Source: SZUA-430 sp964547645 (lineage in GTDB: Bacteria; Pseudomonadota; Alphaproteobacteria; Micropepsales; Micropepsaceae). From it: a DNA stretch of 37,831 nt. The notes beneath the pieces are model-generated. The model ran no database searches and was not told the origin of the DNA. It saw only the letters and a list, made by a program, of their open reading frames with translations. The stretch's first letter is position 1. Each line of letters begins with the position of its first letter. This document shows positions 23,190 to 31,186 of the stretch, one piece after another. The stretch covers positions 1 to 37,831 of the forward strand of contig CAZJOM010000037.1 of NCBI GenBank assembly GCA_964547645.1, written 5' to 3'. Both the position numbers and the translations under genes were made by a program.

Positions 23190-23804
23190 TCAGCGCTTGG
23201 CGATGTAGCCCGGCAGTAAGCGGAGCGCAAAGACAATGCCGACGCTACGGATGACAAACGTTAGCGCCACCGCTGTGGCTAGGGCCCAACCGTCGTTGAG
23301 GCCTGCCGCACGACAGGCGAAGTAGCCGAGCGCACCGGCCAGGGACGCGGTGACGTAGATCTCGCCGGAGAAGATTAGCGGCACGCGGTTGGCGAGCACG
23401 TCACGGACGGTGCCGCCGCCCGCGGCGCCTATGGCGACGAGAAAGACGGTAGCTGCTGGGTCGAGGTCGAGGGCCGCCAGGCGCTGCATGCCGGCGGCGG
23501 TGAAGAGTGCGAGGCCGGCGGCGTCGGCCCACACGAGCGTTTTCTCAGGCGGGGCGCCGAAGCGAACGGCTTCGAAGACGACGACGGCGGAAGCGAGTGC
23601 CGCCCAGAGCGGCTCCGGCGCGGTGAGCCAGCGCACGTCGGCGTTGATCAGAAGGTCAACGATCGTACCGCCGCCGAGGCCCGCCGCAACGGCCAGGAAG
23701 ATCGCGCCGACGAGGTCGAAGCGCTGCTCCGCGGCGACAAGCGCGCCGGAGGCGGCGAAGACGGCGGTGCCGATGAGCGACAAGACGGCGAGGGCGATGT
23801 CCAT
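23190..23804 (-). CDS. TRIC/UPF0126 family cation channel-like membrane protein
   Basis: A 204-residue membrane protein. ATG at 23804 (MDIALAVLSLIGTAVFAASGAL) is preferred over an upstream frame start that adds 21 polar residues. Two homologous halves of three helices each carry the glycine-rich kinks GLGGGTIVDLLI and GAAGGGTVRDVLA, the hallmark of UPF0126/TRIC-type trimeric cation channels. Seven helices in total. Possibly involved in K+ or small-ion flux; prokaryotic physiology is not settled. The gene lies 67 bp upstream of sbtA on the same strand and could be co-transcribed. Confidence 0.85.
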   Translation of the reverse strand: MDIALAVLSLIGTAVFAASGALVAAEQRFDLVGAIFLAVAAGLGGGTIVDLLINADVRWLTAPEPLWAALASAVVVFEAVRFGAPPEKTLVWADAAGLALFTAAGMQRLAALDLDPAATVFLVAIGAAGGGTVRDVLANRVPLIFSGEIYVTASLAGALGYFACRAAGLNDGWALATAVALTFVIRSVGIVFALRLLPGYIAKR

Positions 23805-23949
23805 GGGTGTAAGGATAATGCGAGTCGCAGACTTGGTACTGCCATTTTCAAATACCAAGGTCGCCAAGATGCTGCGTGGCGTCAGACACTGTTTCTTGCT
23901 TGCTCAATGCTGCTCGTGTAAGCCGCGCGGAGATACTTGGTGAAGGCCT

Positions 23950-24672
23950 ATGGCGACGTTTGTTTTGGTGCATGGGGCTTGGCATGGCGGGTGGTGTTGG
24001 GACGAGGTCGTGCCGCGGCTGAAGGCACGCGGGCATATTGTCGAGGCGCCGGACTTGCCGGGAATGGGGCGGGATAAGACGCCGCTTGGCAAAGTCGAGC
24101 TCTCGAAGTGGACATTGTTCGTCAGCGATGTCGTTATGCAGGCGTTCGAGCCGGTGGTGCTGGTCGGGCATAGCCGCGGCGGGATCGTGATCAGCGAAGT
24201 GGCGCAGTTGGTGCCGGATCGGATTTCAGCGCTCGTTTATCTGGCGGCGTTTCTGGCGCCCGCGGGCAAGACGTTGAGCGACATGCTGGCGATGTCGCCC
24301 GGGCGCGACGTGGCGCGCGATACAATCGTGCCGGCGGCGGATGGGATCACGTGCGCGATACGGCCGGAGAAGGTGCTGCCGGTATTCTACAATACGACGC
24401 CGCCGGCGTTGGCTGCGCGCGCCGCTGCGTTGGTGGGACCGGAGCCGCTGATGAGTTTCGGCACGCCGGTGCGTACGACCGCGGAGCGCTATGGGCGCGT
24501 GAAGCGCGCGTATATCGAATGTTTGCAGGACAATGCGATTCCGATCGAGTTGCAGCGGTTGATGCGCGAGGCGTTGCCTTGCGATCCGGTGGTGACGCTC
24601 GATTGCGATCATTCGCCGTTTTTCTCGACGCCGGATGCGCTCTGCGATGCGTTGATCAAGCTTGCGAATTAG
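23950..24672 (+). CDS. Alpha/beta fold hydrolase (esterase-type)
   Basis: A 240-residue cytoplasmic alpha/beta hydrolase. Oxyanion motif HGAWHGGWCW (8-17), nucleophile S75 in GHSRGG, acid probably in the LQDNAIP region (as in methylesterase-like members), and base H221 in CDHSPFFS. Length and the HGAWHGG start match the plant-methylesterase/pyrethroid-hydrolase-like subgroup. Substrate unknown. The stop codon lies inside the ribosome-binding site of the GST gene downstream, so they form an operon. Confidence 0.87.
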   Translation: MATFVLVHGAWHGGWCWDEVVPRLKARGHIVEAPDLPGMGRDKTPLGKVELSKWTLFVSDVVMQAFEPVVLVGHSRGGIVISEVAQLVPDRISALVYLAAFLAPAGKTLSDMLAMSPGRDVARDTIVPAADGITCAIRPEKVLPVFYNTTPPALAARAAALVGPEPLMSFGTPVRTTAERYGRVKRAYIECLQDNAIPIELQRLMREALPCDPVVTLDCDHSPFFSTPDALCDALIKLAN

Positions 24673-24684
24673 GAGGCTTTGCCC

Positions 24685-25368
24685 GTGTACCAGCTGTTTA
24701 TCGCCAACAAGAACTACTCATCTTGGTCGCTCCGCCCTTGGGTGTTGCTGCGCGAGCGGGGCATTCTGTTCGAGGAAAAGTTCCACGCGTTCACACCGGG
24801 TGGCAGCTATGCGCGATTCCGGACGTTCTCGCCGACGGGGAAGGTGCCAACGCTGGTTGATGGGTCGACGGTCGTGTGGGATTCGATGGCGATCGCGGAG
24901 TATGTGGCAGAGCGGCATGACGGGGTGTGGCCGAAGGATGCTGCCGCACGGGCCTGGGCGCGATGTGCCGCGGCGGAGATGCACTCGGGGTTTCAGGTGT
25001 TGCGCGAACGGTGTTCGATGAACTGCGGCTTGCGCGTGAAGCTGCACGAGACGCCGGATGCGTTGGTCAAGGACATCACGCGGGTGAGCGAACTCTGGAA
25101 CGAGGGGCTCATGCGATTTGGCGGGCCTTTTCTGGCGGGCAAAGCGTTCACGAACGTCGATGCGTTCTTCGCACCGGTGGCGTTTCGGATTCAGACCTAT
25201 GGTTTGACGCTGGATGTGCCCGCGCAGGCTTATGCGCAGCGATTGCTGGATCTACCTTCGATGAAGGAATGGTACGCGGCGGCGCTGGCCGAGACCCTGC
25301 GCGACGAGCATGACGGGTACACGGAGCGGTATGGGACGATCACGCAGGACTTGCGGGCGAAGGCTTAG
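24685..25368 (+). CDS. Glutathione S-transferase family protein
   Basis: A 227-residue GST. The start is GTG at 24685: AGGAGG at 24671-24676 is 8 bp away, while the TTG at 24679 would be only 2 bp from it. N-terminal thioredoxin-like domain with the active-site region NKNYSSWSLRPW and the glutathione-binding turn GKVPTLVDG-WDSMAIAEYVAE (cis-Pro and Asp-Ser); helical C-terminal domain with FTNVDAFFAPVAFR. Resembles the maleylacetoacetate-isomerase/zeta-like bacterial group, but the exact activity is not clear. It follows the hydrolase directly and converges on the Rieske gene, the stop codons overlapping. Confidence 0.87.
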   Translation: MYQLFIANKNYSSWSLRPWVLLRERGILFEEKFHAFTPGGSYARFRTFSPTGKVPTLVDGSTVVWDSMAIAEYVAERHDGVWPKDAAARAWARCAAAEMHSGFQVLRERCSMNCGLRVKLHETPDALVKDITRVSELWNEGLMRFGGPFLAGKAFTNVDAFFAPVAFRIQTYGLTLDVPAQAYAQRLLDLPSMKEWYAAALAETLRDEHDGYTERYGTITQDLRAKA

Positions 25369-25973
25369 GCCCGGATGTTCACGTCGGCTTCGATGAACTC
25401 GATCGTGTTGTCGTCGATGTAGCGGTGTGGCGGGACGCGAAGATTTTCCCGTGCGGGGCCTGAGTAGGCGCGACCGGCTGCGTCAAAGTGTGAACCACAA
25501 CACGGGCACAACAGCAGGTTCTCACCCAACTCCGGCAAGCGCGAGACAATGCAAGGATCGTGAGTGCAGTACCCGATGCAAACCATGACTTCGGGGCGCA
25601 GCGATCGGTGCCAATTCTTGGCGTAATCGGGTTGGTTCGGCATTTCCGAGTCGCGGTCGCGGAAAGCGTAGCCGATAGGGAGCAGTGGATCACGGGTCTT
25701 GTTTGGCATGGTCGGGTTGCGTAGGGCGGCAAGTTCCTCCTCGGTGCGGCGGAAAATCACGACTGGCATTTGGTGCACATTGATGGTGACTTTTCTGGTG
25801 CCGGTCAGAGGCTTTATGTCGATAACGATACGCCGGGCCATCGTGTCGGCTGCGGGATTCAGCGAGTCGATGAATGGCCACAGCGCGACTGCGCCGCCGA
25901 CGCCGGCTGCGGTGAGGGCGCTTGTGACCAAGAAGTCTCGGCGGCGGATTGGCGGTTGGTCGCTCACTTTCAA
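25365..25973 (-). CDS. Rieske iron-sulfur protein (PetA-like) with altered cluster ligand
   Basis: A 202-residue Rieske protein like the iron-sulfur subunit of cytochrome bc1: twin-arginine-type N-terminus (RRRDFLVTSA), one membrane anchor (about 14-36) ending in WPFIDSLNPAAD, and the typical KVTINVHQMPVVIFRRTEEE strand. Cluster box 1 is C136-T-H138-D-P-C141 and box 2 is C156-P-C158-C159-G-S161-H-F163. In normal proteins the fourth residue of box 2 is the second His ligand (CPCHGS); here it is Cys (TGT at 25497-25499). The disulfide cysteines (141, 158) remain. No cytochrome b or c1 gene is nearby, so this is probably a second, divergent copy. Start TTG at 25973 overlaps the DUF2235 stop (TTGA). 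Confidence 0.88.
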   Translation of the reverse strand: MKVSDQPPIRRRDFLVTSALTAAGVGGAVALWPFIDSLNPAADTMARRIVIDIKPLTGTRKVTINVHQMPVVIFRRTEEELAALRNPTMPNKTRDPLLPIGYAFRDRDSEMPNQPDYAKNWHRSLRPEVMVCIGYCTHDPCIVSRLPELGENLLLCPCCGSHFDAAGRAYSGPARENLRVPPHRYIDDNTIEFIEADVNIRA

Positions 25974-27312
25974 GCTCGTGCTTTCTTTGTCTCCCCACTG
26001 TAGCGCGGATCGGTTGATGGTGCAGCGACCGTCGTGACGCGGATTGCGTCTTTGGGGAGTTTGGCAACGTAGGCGGGGTCGCGGGCGTAGGCGCTTTCGT
26101 GGATTTGGGCGCCGGGTGGGANNNNNNNNNNNNNNNNNNNNNNNNNNNNNNNNNNNNNNNNNNNNNNNNNNNNNNNNNNNNNNNNNNNNNNNNNNNNNNN
26201 NNNNNNNNNNNNNNNNNNNNNACGTAGGCGGGGTCGCGGGCGTAGGCGCTTTCGTGGATTTGGGCGCCGGGTGGGATGGTGCGCCAACCGGCGAGGTTCA
26301 CTTTCCGGCGTTGGCTCCAGACTTCCTTGCCGTCGACGATGCGGCGTTGCCAGTGCTTCTTCGGGAATAGTTGCGCAGGCCACCAGTGCCAGTGTTTGAG
26401 CTCGTCGTGCACGGTCGCCGTCGGGTCGGGCGCGACGTAGTTTCCGCCGGCGCGGCCCATGATGCGGGCCTCGCGCTCGGCGATGGTGGCGAGGCCTTTG
26501 GCCTGCGCCTCTCGCAGCATCCATTCGAGCGCAACCTTGGCCAGCGCGCTGTCGCGTTCGGGGTAGCCGCCGCCGACGTCGCCGTGCGAGCCCGGGAACC
26601 AGACCTGTTGCAGGTCCTTCGGGCCGGAGGGGCCGCGCCCTTTGGGGTGCCAAAGGCTTTCGCGGAAGAACGCGCGGCGTTCGTCGATCGCGACCGCGTG
26701 GCGGCCGACTTCGATCGAAGGGTTGTTGGCGCTGAACGGTAGGCGGAGCGGGTTTTCGATCCAGCCGACCGAATTGACCGTGTCCCAGACGCCGACGAAA
26801 TGCGGACGGCATTCGAGCGAGGCGAAGGTGAGCTTGAATTGTTGGGCGGTGATGATCGCGCGGGTAATTGCGGCCTTGCCGTCTTCGCCGTCGCGTTCGC
26901 GGATCTTCGACATCAGGCGGATGGCATAGGGAACCAGCGTCTCGTTGCCGGGACGAATGAGGCCCACCATGTGGAGCAGCGCCGCGACCGCGCGCACCGT
27001 GTAGGCGCCGCGCGAGAAGCCGAAGAGGAAGACCTTGTCGCCAGCCTCGTAATGATTCATCAGGAAGACATAGATGTCGCGGATGTCGTTGCGCAGGCCG
27101 TAGCCGAATGCGAAGCCGGCGAGGCGCGTCCACCAGCGCGAGAATCCTGTCAGCGCACCGGCCGCTTCCATCGTGCCGAGGCCGGGGTGGTAGTACGTCA
27201 CCTGCAGCTTCGGGTCGTGGTTCAGCATCTGGTACAGCTTGACCACGTTCGTGCGATCGCCGTCGAACTCGTTCGACGTGCCGTCGCAGCAGATGACGAT
27301 GTTCTTGGGCAT
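25970..27312 (-). CDS. DUF2235 alpha/beta hydrolase (T6SS phospholipase-like), split by an assembly gap
   Basis: Collapsing the 55-bp duplicate and 100 N inside it gives one 395-residue frame ending VAKLPKDAIRV...GETKKARA at 25970. N-terminal VICCDGTSNEFDGDRTNVVKLY and nucleophile motif GFSRGAYTVR (about 103-112) define DUF2235, a hydrolase domain shared with type VI secretion phospholipase effectors of the Tle1 kind but also found in stand-alone proteins. HVGVWDTVNSVGW and SHGDVGGGYP supply the likely acid and His regions. No T6SS gene, immunity gene or signal peptide is seen, so a housekeeping lipid or ester hydrolase is as likely as a toxin. The last bases overlap the Rieske start, which implies coupled translation. 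Confidence 0.85.
26067..26276. other. Scaffold gap: 100 N flanked by identical 55-bp contig ends
   Basis: Ns occupy 26122-26221; 26067-26121 and 26222-26276 are identical 55-bp copies. Merging them restores the DUF2235 frame. The same overlap length as at the other gap points to a fixed assembler k-mer. Confidence 0.95.
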
Positions 27313-27352
27313 AGGCTGGCGCGAATCGCTTCGCGCCAGCGTCGCATGCTTT

Positions 27353-28408
27353 TTACTGCTTCAGCAAAAGCTCGGCGATTTGAACGGCGTTCAGTGCTGC
27401 GCCCTTGAGGAGTTGGTCGCCGGCGACGAGCATTTGCAGCGTGCGACCTGTCGGGTCGCCTTGGTCGGGGCGGAGGCGGCCGACCAGCACGTCGCCTTGG
27501 CCGGAGGCGTCGCGGGGCATGGGGAAGTAGTTCTTCGCGCGGTCGTCGACGATGCGCAGGCCCGGCGCACCGCGCAAAATTTCGCGGGCTTCGTTGTGGG
27601 TGATCGGGCGTTCGAACTCGGCGTTGATCGAGATCGTGTGCGCGCGCAGCACCGGCACGCGGACGCAGGTGATGCCGATGCGTAGATTGGGTAGGCCCAT
27701 GATCTTGCGCAGCTCGCGGGCGGCCTTGATCTCTTCGCCGTTCTCGCCGCTGTCGATGTCGAGCTTGTCGTTGTGGCTAAAGACATTGAACGCGTAGGGG
27801 TGGGGCAGGACCTTCGGCTCGTACGGGCGGTTCTGCAGGTAGGCTTCGGTCGAGGCACGCAGTTCTTCCATCGCGGCCGCGCCGGCGCCGGAGGCCGCCT
27901 GATAGGTAGATATGACGAGGCGGCGGATCGGGTTCTGGCGGTGCAGCGGCCAGAGCGGCATGGCGGAGATGATTGCCGTGCAGTTCGGGTTCGCGACAAT
28001 TCCGCTGTGGTTGAACGCTTCGGCGCCGTTGATCTCCGGCACGATGAGCGGCACATCCGTGTCCATGCGGAAGGCCGACGAGTTATCGATGACCACGGTC
28101 CGGCGGCGAGCGGCCTTGGCGAAGTCCTTCGAGATCGAGCTTCCCGCCGAGAAGAGCGCAATGTCGACGTCTTCAAGGCTCGCCTGGTCGAGCGCGTCGA
28201 TCTGAACGTCGCGGCCCTGGAACTTCACCTGCTTGCCGGCGGAGCGCGGCGAGGCGAGCAGCTTCAGCCGCGAGAGCGGGAACTTGCGTTGCTCCAGGCA
28301 GTGGATCAGCTCGACGCCGACAGCGCCGGTGGCGCCGACAACGGCGACAGATGGCGACGGCGGAAGCGCGCGGCGGAGATTGCGGGCGGGAAGTTCAGCT
28401 ACTGACAT
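27353..28408 (-). CDS. asd: Aspartate-semialdehyde dehydrogenase
   Basis: A 351-residue cytoplasmic enzyme that reduces aspartyl phosphate to aspartate semialdehyde with NADPH, the shared step to Lys, Thr, Met and Ile. ATG 28408 is chosen because GAGAGA lies just upstream and the longer frame has no homology. NADP site VAVVGATGAVGVELI (about 21-35), substrate segment GSSISKDFAKAA, catalytic Cys in VANPNCTAI, and the active-site His in ITCVRVPVLRAH are present. Length is standard. The leader upstream encodes a Lys/Thr/Met-rich peptide and can form a strong hairpin (see separate entries). Confidence 0.94.
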   Translation of the reverse strand: MSVAELPARNLRRALPPSPSVAVVGATGAVGVELIHCLEQRKFPLSRLKLLASPRSAGKQVKFQGRDVQIDALDQASLEDVDIALFSAGSSISKDFAKAARRRTVVIDNSSAFRMDTDVPLIVPEINGAEAFNHSGIVANPNCTAIISAMPLWPLHRQNPIRRLVISTYQAASGAGAAAMEELRASTEAYLQNRPYEPKVLPHPYAFNVFSHNDKLDIDSGENGEEIKAARELRKIMGLPNLRIGITCVRVPVLRAHTISINAEFERPITHNEAREILRGAPGLRIVDDRAKNYFPMPRDASGQGDVLVGRLRPDQGDPTGRTLQMLVAGDQLLKGAALNAVQIAELLLKQ

Positions 28409-28438
28409 CGGTCTCTCTCGTTTGTGCAAGCCGGAGAC

Positions 28439-28479
28439 GGCGCCGATGTCATTCGGCCCCGTCCGTTCCCGGCGGGGCC
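28439..28479 (-). promoter_or_regulatory. Candidate attenuator: two mutually exclusive hairpins before asd
   Basis: On the minus strand, 28479-28455 folds as GGCCCCG-CCG with a GGAA (GNRA) tetraloop, CGG, one bulged A, and CGGGGCC: ten base pairs. A second hairpin (GGCCGA with TCGGCGCC, 28458-28439) reuses four bases of the first, so both cannot form together. No T-run follows, so control would act on translation or Rho rather than by an intrinsic terminator. It lies between the small leader frame and the asd start. Confidence 0.45.
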
Positions 28480-28491
28480 TTGGATCTTGCG

Positions 28492-28572
28492 CTAAGCTTG
28501 ACGCGCAGAGTCCAAAGCCGCCCGGGACAAGGGCGTCTTCGTCTTCATCGTGCGCTTCGACATAGGCATCAT
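28492..28572 (-). CDS. Possible asd leader peptide rich in Lys/Thr/Met
   Basis: A 26-codon frame, MMPMSKRTMKTKTPLSRAAL..., ending with TAG 13 bp before the strong hairpin in the asd leader. Four Met, three Lys and three Thr codons fall in the first 13 positions, exactly the amino acids made through Asd. This is what a ribosome-mediated attenuation peptide would look like. Against it, no good ribosome-binding site precedes the ATGs. Confidence 0.4.
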   Translation of the reverse strand: MMPMSKRTMKTKTPLSRAALDSARQA

Positions 28573-28650
28573 GGTGGCGGGCTGATAACAAGCGTGCGGC
28601 GCGCCGTCAAGGAAGCGTGTGCCAAGCGTCCCCAAGAAGAGGCCCCGCGT

Positions 28651-29397
28651 ATGGCTAAGATTTTGATTCCGCTGCCGGCCACCGACTTCGATCCGACTGA
28701 GACCGGGGTGCCCTGGCAGATGCTGACCGCGCGGGGACATGCGGTTTCGTTTGCGACGCCTGAGGGTCAGGTGGCGGCGGCAGATCCGTTGATGGTGACG
28801 GGCAAGGGGCTTGGTTTGTTGGCGCCGCTCTTGCGCGCGAACGCCGACGGGCGGGCGGCCTATGCCGCGATGAGCGAGAGCGGGGCGTTTCGTTCGCCGC
28901 TGAGCTATGCCGCGATCGCCGGTACGGCGTTCGACGCGCTGCTGCTGCCGGGCGGGCATGCGAAGGGGATGCGGCCTTATCTTGAATCGACGGTCCTGCA
29001 AGCTCTGGTCGCGCAGTTCGTGACCACGGCCAAGCCGGTCGGGGCGATTTGTCATGGCGTTCTGCTGGCGGCGCGGTCGAAGACGCATTGGGGAGCGTCG
29101 GTGCTGGACGGGCGAAAGACGACGGCGCTGACGCGGTCGATGGAGATGACGGCTTGGCGGCTTACCGCGCTCTATCTAGGCGACTATTACCGGACGTATC
29201 CGGTGACGGTTGAGGACGAGGTGAAGTCGGTGTTGGCGGCGCCAAGCGATTTTTTGGCTGGGCCGTCGTCCCTAGCTCGGGACAGCGCGGCGCGGCCTGA
29301 GATCGGCTTTACTGTCAGGGACGGCAATTATTTGTCCGCGCGCTGGCCGGGGGATGCGCATAAGTTCGCGATCGACTTTGACCAGATGATCCGGTGA
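28651..29397 (+). CDS. DJ-1/PfpI family (class I glutamine amidotransferase-like) protein
   Basis: A 248-residue protein of the DJ-1/PfpI superfamily; ATG 28651 is the start that opens the family fold (MAKILIPLPATDFDPTE). Nucleophile elbow Cys in PVGAICHGVLLAAR and the preceding LLLPGGHAKGMRPY loop are typical. Members act as glyoxalases, deglycases, chaperones or proteases; the long insert (residues 165-220) resembles Hsp31-like or YDR533-type relatives. Cytoplasmic. It is divergent from asd and overlaps the globin gene by four bases (GTGA). Confidence 0.87.
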   Translation: MAKILIPLPATDFDPTETGVPWQMLTARGHAVSFATPEGQVAAADPLMVTGKGLGLLAPLLRANADGRAAYAAMSESGAFRSPLSYAAIAGTAFDALLLPGGHAKGMRPYLESTVLQALVAQFVTTAKPVGAICHGVLLAARSKTHWGASVLDGRKTTALTRSMEMTAWRLTALYLGDYYRTYPVTVEDEVKSVLAAPSDFLAGPSSLARDSAARPEIGFTVRDGNYLSARWPGDAHKFAIDFDQMIR

Positions 29398-29798
29398 GCG
29401 GGATGGATGCGGCGACGATCGAACGCAGTTTAGAGCTGGTGGCCGAGCACGGCGATCCGGCCCCGGCGGTCTACCGGCGCTTGTTCGCAGCCTATCCCGA
29501 CATGGAGGCGCTGTTCGTGCGCGATACGGACGGCAGTGTTCGGGGAAACATGCTGAGCGAGGCGATAGCGGCGGTGCTCGATTTCATCGGCGACAATCGC
29601 TACGGCGCGAATCTGATGCGGATCGAAGTCGTCAATCACGAAAACATCGGCGTGCCACGGGAGATCTTTCCGGCGTTCTTCGCTTCGATGCGCGACAGCT
29701 TTGCCGAGATACTGGGCGCTGCGTGGTCGAACGAGATCGATCAAGCCTGGCGAGAGCTGCTTGGCGAAATTGGGGCAACTCTGGCGGGCGGTTCATAA
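29394..29798 (+). CDS. Single-domain globin
   Basis: A 134-residue globin of the flavohaemoglobin-like/protoglobin-free type (only the haem domain). Phe41 (MEALF) fits the CD1 position, and proximal H82 lies in VVNHENIGVPREIFPAFFASM, matching the xxHxxxGVxPexY pattern. There is no reductase domain. Start GTG 29394 overlaps the stop of the DJ-1 gene; ATG 29403 is an alternative that removes three residues. Possible roles are NO or O2 binding, or redox protection, in line with its DJ-1 neighbour; this is inference. Confidence 0.78.
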   Translation: MSGMDAATIERSLELVAEHGDPAPAVYRRLFAAYPDMEALFVRDTDGSVRGNMLSEAIAAVLDFIGDNRYGANLMRIEVVNHENIGVPREIFPAFFASMRDSFAEILGAAWSNEIDQAWRELLGEIGATLAGGS

Positions 29799-29875
29799 CT
29801 CTTTCGAGCAGGCGATGATTAATGCGCGCATAGCCAGCTTGGCTGGCGGCGCGAAGTCGTGTACTCGCGGGGGCC

Positions 29876-30550
29876 ATGTGGTTCGCGCGTTCTGCGTCTT
29901 TGGTGGTGGTATTGGCAGCGGCGGTTTCGCCGCTGAAGGCCGACGTTGCGCGCGACGCGACGACGTGCAGCGACGAGAAAGCCTCGCTGGAACGCGTCAT
30001 TGATTCGTGCACGGGCGTGATCGACAGCGCCGAGGTTCAACCTGCAATCAAGTTCGCGGCGTATGTGCGGCGGGCCGGGGCGTTGTTCGAGCACAAGGGC
30101 GAGCTTGAGCGCGCGGTCACAGACCTTGGCGAAGCGTTGAAGCTCAAGCCGGACGATGCCGGCACCCTTGTCATGCGCGGAACCCTCTATCTCGCGAACA
30201 ACGAGTTCGAGAAGGCGATTGCGGACTTTTCCGAGGCGCTGAAGATTGCGCCAGACAATGCCGACGCCCTGGGCAGTCGCGCGAACGCCTACGTACAGAC
30301 CGGCGAAGGCGACAAGGCCATTGCCGACTACAGCGAGGTCATCCGCCTCAAGCCCGCCGATGCCAGCGCTTTCTACGACCGCGGCGGCGCGTTCGAGAAG
30401 AAGGAAGACTTCGACAAAGCGCGCGCCGACTACGAGCAGGCGATCAAGCTGCAACGCGACTACGCCGGCGAGTTCCCCGACACCTGCTTTGGCATGAACG
30501 ACAAGGGCGAGCCAGGCCTCAAGAATTGGCCGGGATGCGAGGCGAACTGA
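29876..30550 (+). CDS. Exported tetratricopeptide-repeat protein
   Basis: A 224-residue protein with a signal peptide (about 1-22, MWFARSASLVVVLAAAVSPLKA), then TPR units: AAYVRRAGALFEHKGELERAVTDLGEALKLKPD, AGTLVMRGTLYLANNEFEKAIADFSEALKIAPD, ADALGSRANAYVQTGEGDKAIADYSEVIRLKPA and ASAFYDRGGAFEKKEDFDKARADYEQAIKL. Two Cys in the first 35 residues and two in the tail may form disulfides. Probably a periplasmic scaffold; partner unknown. Upstream is the globin gene (77-bp gap). Confidence 0.87.
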   Translation: MWFARSASLVVVLAAAVSPLKADVARDATTCSDEKASLERVIDSCTGVIDSAEVQPAIKFAAYVRRAGALFEHKGELERAVTDLGEALKLKPDDAGTLVMRGTLYLANNEFEKAIADFSEALKIAPDNADALGSRANAYVQTGEGDKAIADYSEVIRLKPADASAFYDRGGAFEKKEDFDKARADYEQAIKLQRDYAGEFPDTCFGMNDKGEPGLKNWPGCEAN

Positions 30551-30657
30551 CGGTTTGGCCAGGATCCGACCGTTTGACACGCTTACGCCATGTTTTCTTG
30601 CGACCTTGATTCCCAAGAATAGGCGCGCTTTGCTTAGCGCCTGAGGTGGAGACTTGA

Positions 30658-31179
30658 ATGGCACGGGAATCGGGTGGTGGGTTTGGGTGGTTCGTTATAG
30701 GCGTCGCGGTTGGTGCGGCGGCGGTTTATTGGGGACCGAACACCTATCGCCAATATGTGCAGAAGGCGCCGCCGATCGGGAGTGTGCGCGTTGAGGTTGC
30801 CCCGGACTACACACCGGGTGTTTGGCATCGCATGGTGCAGTTCGAGATCGAGTACAGCCGCTTCAAAGCGAACGGGCAGAACTGGGATTGGCCGATGAAG
30901 GCGCCGGAGCTGCAGCTGTGCGTGCGCGAAGGCAGCGAGTATCGCAAGTGTTTGGGGCCGCTCGACAAGGAGCTTGCTGCATGTCAGGGGCAGTTCCGCT
31001 GCACGACCGCGCCGATCCGCGTTCCGGATTTGGCGTTCACTGTCGAGCTCAACGAATGGGACGACTACAACCAGCCCGACCCGATCGGCATGGTCGATTG
31101 TAACGTCGGGCAGACGTGCAAGTTCCCGCTCGGCGTCTTGACCGTGCGCGACGCCGGCACGGCGCCGCCAACGAAGTAG
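30658..31179 (+). CDS. Membrane-anchored hypothetical protein with Cys-rich exported domain
   Basis: A 173-residue protein: N-terminal membrane helix about 9-26 (WFVIGVAVGAAAVYW), then a soluble, probably periplasmic domain with six Cys (LCVREG, KCLG, ACQG, RCTT, DCNV, TCKF). The C-terminal stretch AFTVELNEWDDYNQPDPIGM followed by the GVLTVRD strand has the look of a C2-like beta sandwich, but I cannot assign it. Good start: GGTGGAG lies 6 bp before the ATG. No function assigned. Confidence 0.72.
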   Translation: MARESGGGFGWFVIGVAVGAAAVYWGPNTYRQYVQKAPPIGSVRVEVAPDYTPGVWHRMVQFEIEYSRFKANGQNWDWPMKAPELQLCVREGSEYRKCLGPLDKELAACQGQFRCTTAPIRVPDLAFTVELNEWDDYNQPDPIGMVDCNVGQTCKFPLGVLTVRDAGTAPPTK

Positions 31180-31186
31180 CGCCTCC

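Noticed and set aside
25970..27312. Type VI secretion toxin call for the DUF2235 gene
   Set aside because: No VgrG, PAAR, chaperone or immunity gene is nearby, and the partner gene is a Rieske protein; the toxin role is not supported.
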